From Hellea sp. (GTDB lineage Bacteria > Pseudomonadota > Alphaproteobacteria > Caulobacterales > Maricaulaceae), in contig JABDKG010000042.1 in the NCBI GenBank assembly GCA_013002305.1, positions 62,001-126,000 of the forward strand: DNA of 64,000 nt. Reading direction: 5' to 3'. Numbering within the stretch: position 1 is the stretch's first letter; each line of letters begins with the position of its first letter. The translations under genes and the position numbers were made by a program. Of this stretch, positions 9,991 through 19,268 are shown one piece after another. Under the pieces are notes generated by a model, which saw only the letters and a program-made list of their open reading frames with translations, was not told the DNA's origin and searched no databases.

Positions 9991-10583
9991 TGCCAGAAAC
10001 CATTGATAAAATTAGCCGGGCTTTATTGCCTGTTGCCATAAAGGGAGACGATGACCGTATCCGCCGTGACGGTCAGCGCCGCGCGGCGGTGTTGATGCCG
10101 CTGGTGCAGCGCGACAAATGGCAAGTGATTCTAACGCAGCGCCCGGAAACCATGCCCAGCCATCCGGGACAAATCAGTTTTCCTGGCGGAAAGATTGAAG
10201 CGGGAGAAAGTGCCCGCGACGCGGTCCTAAGAGAAACTCACGAGGAAATCGGTCTGCAATCTGAACATATTGACCTGATCGGACGTTTGCCGTCTTTTGA
10301 TGCTGTTTCTAATTATAGAGTAACGCCCTATGTCGGCGTGGTTGACCCGATTGCGCAGATTATCCCCGATCCAGGCGAAGTTGCCGACGTGTTTGAAATA
10401 CCGCTGTCTTTTTTAATGAACCCGGACAATCATGTCCCGCGCGACGTGTTTTTTGATGGGCGCGAGCACCGACTTTATGACATGCCTTATGATGAACCGG
10501 ACGGGGTGCACCGAAATTTATGGGGCATGACGGCCATGATGATCTACCGTGTCTATCAAAGGACATTCAGTCATGAAACTTGA
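9990..10583 (+). CDS. CoA pyrophosphatase (NUDIX hydrolase)
   Basis: A 197-residue NUDIX hydrolase. The NUDIX box is GGKIEAGESARDAVLRETHE followed by EIG, and the upstream LTQRPETMPSHPGQISFP segment is the UPF0035 signature found in enzymes that cleave CoA to 3',5'-ADP and 4'-phosphopantetheine. The substrate call follows from this family signature, not from direct evidence. It starts on the last base of the DUF1285 stop codon (TAATG) and its 3' end overlaps cca by 11 bp. Confidence 0.92.
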   Translation: MPETIDKISRALLPVAIKGDDDRIRRDGQRRAAVLMPLVQRDKWQVILTQRPETMPSHPGQISFPGGKIEAGESARDAVLRETHEEIGLQSEHIDLIGRLPSFDAVSNYRVTPYVGVVDPIAQIIPDPGEVADVFEIPLSFLMNPDNHVPRDVFFDGREHRLYDMPYDEPDGVHRNLWGMTAMMIYRVYQRTFSHET

Positions 10584-11805
10584 TCCTAAGGAGCATAATT
10601 GGCTCTCTGGAGAAGACGTTACGGCAATTTTGGCAGCTCTGCCGGCCGAGTCGACCCGTTTCGTCGGGGGCTGCGTTCGTAATGCTATTCTGAGCGAGAA
10701 AATTGGCGACATTGATTTGGCGACTCAGATCGCGCCCGAAGATGTCCAGACCTTGCTAAAAGCGGCCGGGATTAAAACCGTCCCGACCGGAATTAATCAC
10801 GGTACGATTACCGCCATTGTCGGCGGCAAACCGTTCGAGATCACGACCCTTCGCAAGGATGTCGAAACCGATGGACGCCGCGCCGTGATAGCCTACACCG
10901 AAGATTGGGCCGAAGATGCGATGCGCCGCGATTTCACCATAAATGCCCTTTATGCTGACCCGGACGGGACCGTGTTTGACCCTTCAGGGCAAGGCCTTGA
11001 CGATATAAAGAGCCGGCGCTTTCGCTTTGTTGGCGATGCCAATGCAAGAGTGCGCGAGGATTATCTGCGGATATTGCGCTATTTTCGGTTCCTCGCCTGG
11101 TACGCAGGAAGCGATAAAATAGACGCGGATGCGCTGAAGGCCTGCCGGGATAATCGTGACGGTCTGAGACAGCTTTCGTCCGAGCGTATCTGGATGGAAC
11201 TTAAGAAATTTCTCAAAGCACCCAGCCCGGTTCGCGCTGCCCAGATCATGCTGACCAATGATATTCTAAGTCAGGTTTTACCGGAGGCCAACAATGTTGA
11301 AGGACTTCAACGGATTACCGCGCTTGAGACTGCTGAGTCGCTCGAACGCGATCCTATTTTGCGGCTTATGGCGATGGCGGTGCGCGATGAGTTTGCGCTT
11401 GCCGGACTGGTCAAACGACTAAAATTCTCCAATCAGGAAAAGGCCCGGATACTGGCCTGGGCCGGAAATATTGTACCCTTCGAGGCTCACATGGAAGAGC
11501 GCCGCCTGAAACAATTTGTGTATGCCAGCACCCCGCAAACGGCCTATGACCGCCTCATTATCAGAGCCGCCGGGGAAGATGATCCCATCTTAAAACAAAA
11601 ATGGCTCGCCAATGCCCGCTTCGCCAAGAGCTGGGAAGTTCCGGTCTTCCCGTTACAGGGTCGAGACCTTAAAAAGGCCGGCGTGAAAGACGGTCCGGAA
11701 ATGGGGCGCATTCTCAAAGCGCTCAAAGAATTATGGGTCCGTAGCGGATTCGAAGCCGACCGAGATAAATTGTTGACGGCCTTAGCACTTATCCGGAAAA
11801 ACTAA
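10573..11805 (+). CDS. cca: CCA tRNA nucleotidyltransferase / poly(A) polymerase family
   Basis: A class II nucleotidyltransferase that adds or repairs the 3' CCA end of tRNAs. The head domain has [11 protein letters not shown], the metal-binding DIDLAT (DxD), and [25 protein letters not shown] and [16 protein letters not shown] follow, as in bacterial CCA enzymes of about 400 residues (410 here). The start is ATG 10573 with AAGGA upstream (about 10558-10563); the longer frame begins at a GTG inside the NUDIX gene. The 3' end overlaps hemF, which converges on it, by 4 bp. Confidence 0.93.
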   Translation: MKLDPKEHNWLSGEDVTAILAALPAESTRFVGGCVRNAILSEKIGDIDLATQIAPEDVQTLLKAAGIKTVPTGINHGTITAIVGGKPFEITTLRKDVETDGRRAVIAYTEDWAEDAMRRDFTINALYADPDGTVFDPSGQGLDDIKSRRFRFVGDANARVREDYLRILRYFRFLAWYAGSDKIDADALKACRDNRDGLRQLSSERIWMELKKFLKAPSPVRAAQIMLTNDILSQVLPEANNVEGLQRITALETAESLERDPILRLMAMAVRDEFALAGLVKRLKFSNQEKARILAWAGNIVPFEAHMEERRLKQFVYASTPQTAYDRLIIRAAGEDDPILKQKWLANARFAKSWEVPVFPLQGRDLKKAGVKDGPEMGRILKALKELWVRSGFEADRDKLLTALALIRKN

Positions 11806-12665
11806 GGCCATTTTACCACAGGTGGCATGGAGGACAGGATGGTTTTAACATTGCCTCCGGTTTTAAGGCCAAAAGTCGTGCCGCGATCATAGAGCAGATT
11901 GAACTCAACATAGCGGCCGCGCGTGATCAGCTGCTCTTCGCGGTCAGCCTTTGTCCAAGGCTGATGCATCCGTCTCCGTACGATTTCGACGTAGGTTTTT
12001 AGGAAACCACGCCCAACATCTTGGGTGAAAGCAAAATCCGCGTCCCAGTTCCCGCTATTGTGACGATCATAAAATATCCCGCCAATACCGCGCGGTTCAT
12101 CGCGGTGGGCAAGATGAAAATAATCATCACACCATTTTTTATAGCGCTCATAATCGGCGCAATCATGGGCATCACAGACGGTTTTAAGGCCAGCGTGAAA
12201 CGCCTTGGCATCAGCGCTATTCTGGGTCCGGTCTTTGTGTTGAGTCGGGGTCAGGTCGGCCCCGCCGCCAAACCAATCCTGGGTCGTCACAATATAGCGC
12301 GTATTCATGTGCACGGCGGGCACATGGGGGTTAATCATATGCGCGATCAGGCTAATACCGGCCGCCCAAAAGCGCGGATCTACTTTGGCGCCGGGAACGC
12401 TTGCGCGCATTTCGCCTTCAAACTCGCCGTGCACGACCGATATGTGGACCCCGCATTTTTCGAACAATCGCCCCTTCAGCATGCCGCCGGTTCCGCCGCC
12501 GCCGTCACCTTTGCGCTCCCAGTTCTCAAACTCAAATCTTCCCGGCGCTCCAGGATAGAGATCGCCTGGCGCTTCTTGTTCAAGTTTCTCAAATTCTGCG
12601 CAAATCTGATCGCGTAACTTCCGAAACCAGTTGGCCGCTGTTTGTTTTTTCTCGTCCTGAGTCAT
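11802..12665 (-). CDS. hemF: aerobic (oxygen-dependent) coproporphyrinogen III oxidase
   Basis: This enzyme oxidatively decarboxylates coproporphyrinogen III to protoporphyrinogen IX in haem synthesis, using O2. The sequence contains the family blocks [38 protein letters not shown] and [17 protein letters not shown]. The length, 287 residues, is typical. It begins directly after the trmL stop (TAAATG), so the two form an operon. Presence of HemF together with the bc1 complex fits an oxygen-respiring organism. Confidence 0.96.
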   Translation of the reverse strand: MTQDEKKQTAANWFRKLRDQICAEFEKLEQEAPGDLYPGAPGRFEFENWERKGDGGGGTGGMLKGRLFEKCGVHISVVHGEFEGEMRASVPGAKVDPRFWAAGISLIAHMINPHVPAVHMNTRYIVTTQDWFGGGADLTPTQHKDRTQNSADAKAFHAGLKTVCDAHDCADYERYKKWCDDYFHLAHRDEPRGIGGIFYDRHNSGNWDADFAFTQDVGRGFLKTYVEIVRRRMHQPWTKADREEQLITRGRYVEFNLLYDRGTTFGLKTGGNVKTILSSMPPVVKWP

Positions 12666-13112
12666 TTACGGTAATCCGCCCGTTTGCCTTAAGGCTTCAT
12701 ATAATCCTATGGCCGCGCTTGTCGCGAGGTTAAATGACCGCACGTCTGTTGATATCGGAATTATGACCCGCTCGTGACATGCCGCGTGAACAGTCTCCGG
12801 AACGCCCGCGCTTTCGCGCCCGAATAGAAGCCGGTCACTGGCTTGAAAATCAAATTTACCAAGCCGCGTTGCTGCCTTAGTCGAAAACAAAACGATACGA
12901 CCCGGTGCGGAGGCGCTGTAATCGTCCCAACTTTGATAACGGATCAAATCGTCCGGCTGGCCATAATCCATCGCCGTCCGGCGCAACGCTTTGGTGGTGA
13001 GCGGAAAGCCGCAAGGCTCAATGATTCCGATATTGATTTGAAAACAAGCGCCAAGGCGCATAACCGCGCCGAGATTCTGAGCAATATCCGGTTGGTAAAG
13101 GGTCACGTCCAT
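12666..13112 (-). CDS. trmL: tRNA (cytidine(34)/uridine(34)-2'-O)-methyltransferase TrmL
   Basis: A 148-residue SPOUT-class methyltransferase that 2'-O-methylates the wobble base of tRNA-Leu. The N-terminus (LYQPDIAQNLGAVMRL) and the C-terminal trefoil-knot motifs (LLFGRESAGVP, IPISTDVRSFNLATS) are diagnostic of TrmL/YibK. It is the first gene of the trmL-hemF pair and diverges from petA across a 204-bp intergenic region. Confidence 0.94.
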   Translation of the reverse strand: MDVTLYQPDIAQNLGAVMRLGACFQINIGIIEPCGFPLTTKALRRTAMDYGQPDDLIRYQSWDDYSASAPGRIVLFSTKAATRLGKFDFQASDRLLFGRESAGVPETVHAACHERVIIPISTDVRSFNLATSAAIGLYEALRQTGGLP

Positions 13113-13253
13113 AATTTGATTGCTATAAATCCTGACAAGGTAAATGCAAAGTTTTCTATCAATATTGATCGGCGTGATCTGTTCGAATTGATTATCCGGA
13201 TGGGATAAATCAAACAGTATTGCGGCGTTGTGCCGCGATTAAAAATTGGCCTT

Positions 13254-13265
13254 TTTTGATCAAAA
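13254..13265. promoter_or_regulatory. 12-bp palindrome upstream of petA
   Basis: TTTTGATCAAAA is a perfect palindrome about 50 bp before the petA GTG start, in the trmL-petA intergenic region. It is shorter than, and differently spaced from, an FNR box (TTGAT-N4-ATCAA). It may be a chance AT-rich palindrome or a regulator site; I can only note its position. Confidence 0.25.
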
Positions 13266-13316
13266 TGTTTATTACCTACGCGAGATTTAACGCCAATTTA
13301 TGAAAGGGATTCTCCT

Positions 13317-13889
13317 GTGTCTGTTCACACCGAAAATTCCCATGAAGTCATCGACGAAGATAAGCGGGACTTCATTTATATTGCGACCGGTACCGTCGTT
13401 GCGGCAGGTGCTGCTGGATTAGCTTGGCCATTGGTAATGCAGATGGGCAAAGCTGCTGATACTTTAGCGGCTGGCGCCATCGAAATTGACCTATCCAAAG
13501 TGGTCGAAGGTCAGCAGCTGAAAATGTTATGGCGCGGCGCGCCGGTTTTTGTCCGGCACAGAACCGCTGCGGAAATCGCCGAAGCCGAATCTGTCGATGT
13601 GTCCGATCTAAAGGATCCGCAAACTGACGATGAACGTCTTGTACCCAATCCAGCCGGCAAATTAGAGCCGCAATATTTGGTCATGGTCGGGGTTTGTACC
13701 CACTTTGGCTGTATTCCGGTTGCCGAACAGAATAAAGTAAAGCCGCAGGGTGAATTTGGCGGGTGGTATTGCCCCTGCCATGGGTCACATTATGACACTT
13801 CAGGCCGGATCCGGAAAGGTCCTGCGCCGAAGAACCTCAAAATTCCACCCTATGAATATATTTCAGATACAGTGATCAAGGTCGGTTAA
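13317..13889 (+). CDS. petA: ubiquinol-cytochrome c reductase Rieske iron-sulfur subunit
   Basis: The Rieske subunit of cytochrome bc1 carries electrons from ubiquinol to cytochrome c1. The 2Fe-2S ligands are in CTHFGCIP and CPCHGS, followed by the pattern SHYDTSGRIRKGPAP. A single N-terminal anchor helix follows the sequence DKRDFIYIATG; this is the twin-arginine position, but here it is KR rather than RR. The start is GTG behind GAAAGGGATT, which leaves good spacing, and no in-frame ATG fits better. It is the first gene of petABC, with petB starting 3 bp later. Confidence 0.97.
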   Translation: MSVHTENSHEVIDEDKRDFIYIATGTVVAAGAAGLAWPLVMQMGKAADTLAAGAIEIDLSKVVEGQQLKMLWRGAPVFVRHRTAAEIAEAESVDVSDLKDPQTDDERLVPNPAGKLEPQYLVMVGVCTHFGCIPVAEQNKVKPQGEFGGWYCPCHGSHYDTSGRIRKGPAPKNLKIPPYEYISDTVIKVG

Positions 13890-13891
13890 TC

Positions 13892-15136
13892 ATGAGCGGA
13901 CACCCTTCTACTTACGAGCCGAAAAACGGCTTCACAAAATGGATGGATCAGCGTCTGCCGATCATTCGTATGGGCGCGGATTTCATGACTTACCCAAGTC
14001 CGCGAAATTTGAATTATTGGTATACATTTGGCGGTATTCTGACCCTATGTCTGGTCGCGCAAATCATCACCGGGATCATTCTGGCGATGCATTATACGCC
14101 AAGCGTAGATGCGGCTTTTGAAAGCGTTCAGCGTATCAAGCGTGATGTACCATTTGGCTGGCTGTTACAGCCAATGCACGCGGTCGGCGCGTCCATGTTC
14201 TTCTTTGCCGTCTATATTCACATGTTTAGAGGGCTTTATTACGGCTCATATAAGGCACCGCGCGAAATGGTCTGGATTCTTGGCTGCGTGATCTATCTGG
14301 TCATGATGGCGACAGGCTTTTTAGGCTATACGCTACCTTGGGGACAAATGTCCTTCTGGGGCGCAACAGTGATTACTGGCTTCTTCGGGGCTATTCCGGT
14401 GGTCGGTGAAAGCGTCCAGCAATGGCTGCTTGGCGGATATGCGGTCGATAATGCGACCCTGAACCGCTTCTTCTCGCTGCATTACCTATTGCCATTTGTG
14501 ATCGCTGCGATTGTTGGCCTGCACGTTTGGGCGATGCACCACGCCGGTCAAAACAACCCGGTTGGGATTGAGCCAAAATCTAAAGAAGATACGCTGTCTT
14601 TTCACCCTTACTATACAGCCAAAGATTTCTTCGCGATTTGCATCTTCCTGCTGATTTTCGCCTACTTCCTGTTCTATTATCCGGATTCCTTAGGCCATGC
14701 GGACAATTATATCGAAGCTGACGCGCTTGAAACGCCGGCGCATATTGTTCCGGAATGGTACTTCCTGCCTTTCTATGCGATTTTGCGCGCTGTGCCTAGC
14801 AAGCTGCTTGGTATTCTGCTCATGTTTGCGGCGGTCGCAGTACTGTTTATCCTGCCTTGGCTCGACACATCGAAAGTTCGCTCTATGCGCTTCCGGCCCG
14901 TTACCAAGCTGTGGTTTATTCTGTTTGTCATCGCCTGTTTTGTTCTCGGTTGGCACGGAGCTTTATCGCCGGATGATCCTGTTATGGGCGTTAAAAGTGT
15001 TTGGTGGTCGCGCGCGGCTACGCTGTATTACTTCTCATTCTTCCTGATCATTTTACCGGTCATGGGTCTGATCGAGACGCCTAAAGACAGGCCGGACTCG
15101 ATAACCAAGTCCGTTCTCGGGGAGGCCTCATCATGA
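13892..15136 (+). CDS. petB: cytochrome b of the bc1 complex
   Basis: The 414-residue integral membrane subunit that holds the two b haems and both quinone sites. Histidine ligands are visible in the helix with QPMHAVGASMFFF and IHMFRG, and in the helix with FFSLHYLLPF and GLHVWAMHH. The Qo-site PEWY motif occurs in HIVPEWYFLPFYAILR. Several strongly hydrophobic helices match the expected eight-helix layout. Its 3' end overlaps petC by 4 bp. Confidence 0.98.
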   Translation: MSGHPSTYEPKNGFTKWMDQRLPIIRMGADFMTYPSPRNLNYWYTFGGILTLCLVAQIITGIILAMHYTPSVDAAFESVQRIKRDVPFGWLLQPMHAVGASMFFFAVYIHMFRGLYYGSYKAPREMVWILGCVIYLVMMATGFLGYTLPWGQMSFWGATVITGFFGAIPVVGESVQQWLLGGYAVDNATLNRFFSLHYLLPFVIAAIVGLHVWAMHHAGQNNPVGIEPKSKEDTLSFHPYYTAKDFFAICIFLLIFAYFLFYYPDSLGHADNYIEADALETPAHIVPEWYFLPFYAILRAVPSKLLGILLMFAAVAVLFILPWLDTSKVRSMRFRPVTKLWFILFVIACFVLGWHGALSPDDPVMGVKSVWWSRAATLYYFSFFLIILPVMGLIETPKDRPDSITKSVLGEASS

Positions 15137-15930
15137 AGACCTCAATCAAGACAGCCATTATCGGCGCGTTCACCCTCATAGGTGCAGCCTTCGCCGGGAC
15201 GACAATTGCAAACGCTGCCGGTGATAGCGAGAGCGATTATGAGATGAAACATATTCATTGGCATTTTGATGGCTTTCGCGGGACCTATGATCGCGCCGCA
15301 ATGCAGCGGGGCTACCAGGTCTACAAAGAAGTTTGCGCAAGCTGCCACCAGCTGAAATTTATGTCTTTCCGCCATCTCGGCGACAAAGGCGGCCCGTTTT
15401 ATGACGAGCATTTCAAAAACCCGAGCGACAACCCGGTTGTCAAAGGATTGGCTGGGGATTGGGAAGTCACTGACATCGATCTCGATACGGGTGAAGAAAT
15501 AACCCGCAAAGCTATCCCGTCCGATAATTTTCCGGCGATATACAGCAATAAGATCGCCGCTGCGGCTTCCAATAATGGCAAGGCTCCGCCCGACCTTTCT
15601 GTGATCGTCAAGGCCCGTTCTGGAGGCGCCGATTATATTTATAATCTACTGGTCGCATATGATGAAGAGCATCCAACTGAGAACCCTGTCTTTGGCGGAC
15701 AAATTGCCATGGCGGCGCCGCTCTATGAGGACGCGGTTGAATATGCTGACGGCACGCCGGCGACAGTTGATCAAATGGCCAAAGATGTCACAGAGTTTCT
15801 AGCCTGGGCGGCTGATCCGAAAATGGAGCAGCGCAAGAGCCTTGGTTTGGCGGTGATGATATATCTCTTGATACTCACAATCCTTGCCTGGTTTACCTAC
15901 AAGCAGGTTTGGAGAAATGTAAAACATTAG
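15133..15930 (+). CDS. petC: cytochrome c1 of the bc1 complex
   Basis: The 265-residue haem c subunit. It has a signal peptide (cleavage near AGTTIANAAG), the haem c attachment motif CASCH (about residues 73-77), the axial-methionine region GGQIAMAAPLY, and a C-terminal anchor helix ending TYKQVWRNVKH. It is the last gene of petABC and is followed at once by a strong intrinsic terminator. Confidence 0.97.
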   Translation: MKTSIKTAIIGAFTLIGAAFAGTTIANAAGDSESDYEMKHIHWHFDGFRGTYDRAAMQRGYQVYKEVCASCHQLKFMSFRHLGDKGGPFYDEHFKNPSDNPVVKGLAGDWEVTDIDLDTGEEITRKAIPSDNFPAIYSNKIAAAASNNGKAPPDLSVIVKARSGGADYIYNLLVAYDEEHPTENPVFGGQIAMAAPLYEDAVEYADGTPATVDQMAKDVTEFLAWAADPKMEQRKSLGLAVMIYLLILTILAWFTYKQVWRNVKH

Positions 15931-15954
15931 AGCTTCCTGCTATAACCAATTTAC

Positions 15955-15981
15955 AAAGCCCGGTTTACGCCGGGCTTTTTT
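15955..15981 (+). terminator. Rho-independent terminator of petABC
   Basis: A 9-bp stem AAAGCCCGG / CCGGGCTTT with a six-base loop is followed by a T run. It sits 25 bp after the petC stop and before mtnP. Confidence 0.92.
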
Positions 15982-16018
15982 CGTTTAAGCCTGAGAGGAC
16001 TATTAGGCGGGACTGATT

Positions 16019-16891
16019 ATGAGTGAATGGGTATTGGGAATTTTGGGCGGTTCAGGCCTTTATGATCTTGAGACGCTGGAAAACCGCGAATGGCTGTCGA
16101 TCCAGACACCCTGGGGCATGCCATCGGATGATATTTTGTTGGCCGAGCTTGCGGGCGTAAAGTTGCGATTTCTACCGCGTCATGGCCGGGGTCATGTTTT
16201 ATCGCCAAGCGATGTCAATTACCGGGCTAATATCGACGCGCTTAAGCGGGCCGGATGTACGGACATTCTATCGATCTCGGCTGTAGGGTCTCTCAAAGAG
16301 GAATATGCGCCGGGCGATTTTGTCATGATAGATCAGTTCATAGATCGCACCTTTAAGCGCGAAAAATCCTTCTTTGGCGCTGGAATGGTTGCCCATGTCT
16401 CGGTCGCCGATCCGATTTGCAGCCGCCTGTCACAAGTGGCCGGGGACGCCGCCGAGAAAGCCGGAGCCAAGGTGCATCGCGGCGGCACCTACCTGGCAAT
16501 GGAAGGACCTCAATTCTCGACCAAGGCGGAGAGCCGTCTCTATCGGTCCTGGGGCTGCGATGTCATCGGGATGACCAATATGCCGGAAGCCAAGCTCGCT
16601 CGCGAGGCTGAGCTACCATACGCCTCAATGGCTACGGTAACAGACTATGATTGCTGGCATCCCGAACACGGCAATGTCGATGTCGCGTCGGTCATCGCGA
16701 CTTTGATTAAGAATGCAGAAACGGCGCGCGCGGCTATCTCCAATCTTGTTTCAAAGCTTGCCAAAACCCCGAGAACAAATAGTCCCCAGGGCATAGAAAC
16801 TAATCTCGACACAGCTCTGATCACGCCGCCCGAAGCCCGCGACTCAGAGTTAATGGCAAAGCTGGATGCCGTAGCCGGAAGGGTTTTGTAA
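16019..16891 (+). CDS. mtnP: S-methyl-5'-thioadenosine phosphorylase
   Basis: This enzyme phosphorolyses methylthioadenosine, a by-product of polyamine and SAM-derived metabolism, to adenine and methylthioribose 1-phosphate. The N-terminus GILGGSGLYDLE, the FLPRHGRGHVLSP segment, and TNMPEAKLAREAELPYA are typical of MtnP-type enzymes (290 residues). It is monocistronic as far as the window shows, with its own upstream region after the petABC terminator. A related purine nucleoside phosphorylase specificity cannot be excluded from sequence alone. Confidence 0.93.
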   Translation: MSEWVLGILGGSGLYDLETLENREWLSIQTPWGMPSDDILLAELAGVKLRFLPRHGRGHVLSPSDVNYRANIDALKRAGCTDILSISAVGSLKEEYAPGDFVMIDQFIDRTFKREKSFFGAGMVAHVSVADPICSRLSQVAGDAAEKAGAKVHRGGTYLAMEGPQFSTKAESRLYRSWGCDVIGMTNMPEAKLAREAELPYASMATVTDYDCWHPEHGNVDVASVIATLIKNAETARAAISNLVSKLAKTPRTNSPQGIETNLDTALITPPEARDSELMAKLDAVAGRVL

Positions 16892-16978
16892 TTTACGGAA
16901 AACGAAAAATTTCTCAATCGTTCCATGTGGTAGAATGGACATTGGGATGACATTCCAAGTATAACGCTCAAACTTTGG

Positions 16979-17512
16979 CTATATGAGTGGTTTTCGCATT
17001 AAAATAATCGGGACCACTACGCCATTTTCATCGGGCTCTGAGAGATCTTCGATTACCTCATAACCACATTTTTCGTAAAGCAATATTCCCGAAGCGGTTG
17101 CGCCGAGCTCGGCAGTTTCAAACCCTTCAGCCTTGGCGGCGCTTTCTCCTAGTTCCATAATCAGACTGCCAATGCCGCGCCGCACATGGTCGGGATGGGT
17201 ATACATAGCCCTGATTTTTGCGGCCTCGAATTTAGGATCAGCCAGCGCGTCGTCGCGGCCCCTTGTATGATTTCCGCCATACAAAGTGCGCCTGCGTGAC
17301 CATCCTCCGCAACCTACCAAGGTATGGCCGTCAAATATCAAAAAATAGGTCTGGTCATCGAGCAATTGAGTGTCCAGTCCCATTGACGCGTTAGATTTGG
17401 CAACCTGCTCGGGCGTTAGAACATCCGGAAGTAAACGCGCCATGGAAGCTTCCATCAATTCCATTATAATCGGGATATCAGCCTGGGTCGCAATCCGGTG
17501 TGTGAGTGCCAT
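16979..17512 (-). CDS. GNAT-family N-acetyltransferase
   Basis: A 177-residue acetyl-CoA-dependent acetyltransferase. The acetyl-CoA binding loop is in YTHPDHVRRGIGSLIMEL (motif R-R-G-I-G), followed by AEGFETAELGATASGILLYE as in motif B. The substrate is unknown. It is the last gene of a tight three-gene operon: it starts 2 bp after the isomerase stop. Confidence 0.9.
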   Translation of the reverse strand: MALTHRIATQADIPIIMELMEASMARLLPDVLTPEQVAKSNASMGLDTQLLDDQTYFLIFDGHTLVGCGGWSRRRTLYGGNHTRGRDDALADPKFEAAKIRAMYTHPDHVRRGIGSLIMELGESAAKAEGFETAELGATASGILLYEKCGYEVIEDLSEPDENGVVVPIILMRKPLI

Positions 17513-17514
17513 AT

Positions 17515-18165
17515 TTATTCAGCATCCGTTTGGAACTCGGGACGTGCGTCCTGAAATGACGGCAACGCATTGCAGGCCGTAAAGATGCGCATGATCGTTG
17601 GGTAGGGATCGCTCTTAACCTCAAATCTTCGATTGTTGAGCACCTGAGCATAAAGGCAGATATCGGCGAGGCTAGGCGCGTTTCCGTGGCAGAAATCGGC
17701 GGTTTCAGGCTCGGAAGCAAGCCGGGTCTCAAGGGCGGTAAATCCCTCTTCAGCCCACCGCGTAAACCAGCTTTTCTTGGCCTCTTTGTCGGCGCCAAAT
17801 TCGCTCTCGATAAACCGTAATATTCGCAGATTATTAACGGGATGAACATCGCAGCCAATGATCTGCGCAAGGCTACGAACGCGGGCCTTACCTAGCGCGT
17901 CCGGCGGCATGATAGAGGGCTCAGGATATGCATCTTCGAGATATTCAATAATGGCCATTGACTGCGTCAATACGGTCGTATTTTCAATCTCCAGAGCCGG
18001 GACGAGACCCTGGGGATTGAGCTTCATAAACGTCTCGCTTTTATGCTCGTCGGGCAAGAGCGCATAAGGGATATACTCATACTCCAACCCCTTGAGATTA
18101 AGCGCAATCCGCACTCGGACAGAGGTCGAGCTGCGAAAATAATTATGTAGTTTTAAGCTGCTCAT
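17515..18165 (-). CDS. maiA: maleylacetoacetate / maleylpyruvate isomerase (zeta-class GST)
   Basis: A 216-residue glutathione S-transferase of the zeta class, with the N-terminal SSTSVRVRIALNLKG motif carrying the active-site serine-serine segment and LNPQGLVPALE. It isomerises a cis-enol intermediate in aromatic ring-cleavage pathways. With the FAH-fold gene next to it, either tyrosine/homogentisate degradation (maleylacetoacetate) or the gentisate pathway (maleylpyruvate) is possible; no ring-cleavage dioxygenase is in the window to decide. It starts 2 bp after the FAH-fold gene. Confidence 0.85.
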   Translation of the reverse strand: MSSLKLHNYFRSSTSVRVRIALNLKGLEYEYIPYALLPDEHKSETFMKLNPQGLVPALEIENTTVLTQSMAIIEYLEDAYPEPSIMPPDALGKARVRSLAQIIGCDVHPVNNLRILRFIESEFGADKEAKKSWFTRWAEEGFTALETRLASEPETADFCHGNAPSLADICLYAQVLNNRRFEVKSDPYPTIMRIFTACNALPSFQDARPEFQTDAE

Positions 18166-18167
18166 AA

Positions 18168-18818
18168 TCAGATGTACCTAACTCTTATAGTTTCAAGACC
18201 GTCTATTTCTCCGATCAATTCATCGCCGGCCGCAGCCGGCCCAACGCCCTCCGGCGTGCCTGTAAAGATCAGGTCTCCTGCCTGTAAGTCCATGTCGACA
18301 GCAAGCCGTTCAATGATCTCGCCGACCGACCAGATCATTTTGTCTAGTTTTGATGATTGCATAACTGTGCCGTTTTTGCGCAGCGTAATCTTAGCGCCTT
18401 GTAATTCGACATTTGCAACCGGCGTGATAGCCGAGCAGGGCGCGCTGTGATCAAAGTTTTTAGCCCGGTCCCAAGGCCCGCCTTTTTTCTTGGCATCTGC
18501 TTGAAGATCGCGGCGGGTCATATCAATGCCGGCCGCATATCCAAATATTCCGTCCAGCCCCATTGCGACCACTAACTCAACTTCATAATGGAGATTTTCA
18601 GTGTTGGGCGGATAGGGGATTTCACTATGACTTTCAACAATGGTCTGGGCGGCTTTGGTGAAAAATACCGGATCGGAGCGCTCAATATCCCCGCCCATTT
18701 CGATCACATGTTTGGCATAGTTTTTACCAACGCAATAAATGCGCCGGACAGGAAACCGCTGATCAGTACCTGTCACCGGTAGCGATACTGGCTTTGCCGG
18801 ATTAAACACATAGGTCAT
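18168..18818 (-). CDS. fumarylacetoacetate-hydrolase-fold protein (fumarylpyruvate hydrolase-like)
   Basis: A 216-residue FAH-superfamily hydrolase. The metal-binding carboxylates occur in LHYEVELVVAMG (ExE) and the GIDMTRRDLQADAKKKGGPW and DLIFTGTPEGVGP blocks are typical of the family. The small size and the IYCVGKNYAKHVIEMGG start match fumarylpyruvate hydrolases better than full-length eukaryotic-type FAH (about 400 residues). It is the first gene of the operon with the isomerase and the GNAT protein. Confidence 0.88.
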   Translation of the reverse strand: MTYVFNPAKPVSLPVTGTDQRFPVRRIYCVGKNYAKHVIEMGGDIERSDPVFFTKAAQTIVESHSEIPYPPNTENLHYEVELVVAMGLDGIFGYAAGIDMTRRDLQADAKKKGGPWDRAKNFDHSAPCSAITPVANVELQGAKITLRKNGTVMQSSKLDKMIWSVGEIIERLAVDMDLQAGDLIFTGTPEGVGPAAAGDELIGEIDGLETIRVRYI

Positions 18819-18856
18819 TTGTGCAATGTAAATTTAAAATGTGTCTATGTCATGAC

Positions 18857-18880
18857 AAAAAACCCGCGCAAAAGCCCGGG
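18857..18880 (-). terminator. Rho-independent terminator after the small secreted protein
   Basis: Read on the minus strand, an imperfect GC-rich hairpin (GCCCGGGC, short loop, GCGCGGG) is followed by six T. It lies about 30 bp after the stop of the gene at 18909 and before the FAH-fold gene start. Confidence 0.7.
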
Positions 18881-18908
18881 CCTTTAGGTGTAAAATTTTG
18901 GCCGCTAA

Positions 18909-19208
18909 TTAGCTTTTAGGGGCCGCTGCCTTACCGGTTTTCTTGTTGATGCAAGCCTGAAGGTCAGTTGCGCCATATTTTTGGCAAGCGGCCAGAGCTT
19001 CGTCAAAAGTGTAGACTGTCTTCTCTTTCTTGGCCATTTCCGCGCTGGCGGGCAGAACAGCAGACGGGGCGCTAGCCTCGGTCTTATGCATCGCTGTCTG
19101 GTCTTTATGATCACAGTCTTTCTTATCGCCGGCTGATGCTGAAACGCCAAATCCTATCAACAGGACAGACGCAGCAACGATTTTAAGTGTTCTTGGGGTG
19201 GGTGTCAT
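18909..19208 (-). CDS. small secreted cysteine-containing protein
   Basis: A 99-residue protein with a signal peptide (about 26 residues, ending SASAG). The mature part contains an HKD-rich start (GDKKDCDHKDQTAMHKTEA), then a short domain, EALAACQKYGATDLQACINK, with two cysteines spaced 12 residues apart that could form a disulphide or a helical hairpin. Histidine, aspartate and cysteine richness near the mature N-terminus is compatible with metal binding, but that is inference. The start is the ATG behind AGGAGGA (about 19212-19218). A perfect palindrome sits about 60 bp upstream. Confidence 0.8.
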   Translation of the reverse strand: MTPTPRTLKIVAASVLLIGFGVSASAGDKKDCDHKDQTAMHKTEASAPSAVLPASAEMAKKEKTVYTFDEALAACQKYGATDLQACINKKTGKAAAPKS

Positions 19209-19268
19209 TTTAGTCCTCCTTATCTGACAAACCACACTCTCATAGGTTGCTGGGCCGCGCCAGTATTA

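Noticed and set aside
13254-13265. An FNR/Anr box before petA
   Set aside because: TTTTGATCAAAA lacks the four-base spacer of the FNR consensus (TTGAT-N4-ATCAA), so it is listed only as a palindrome.
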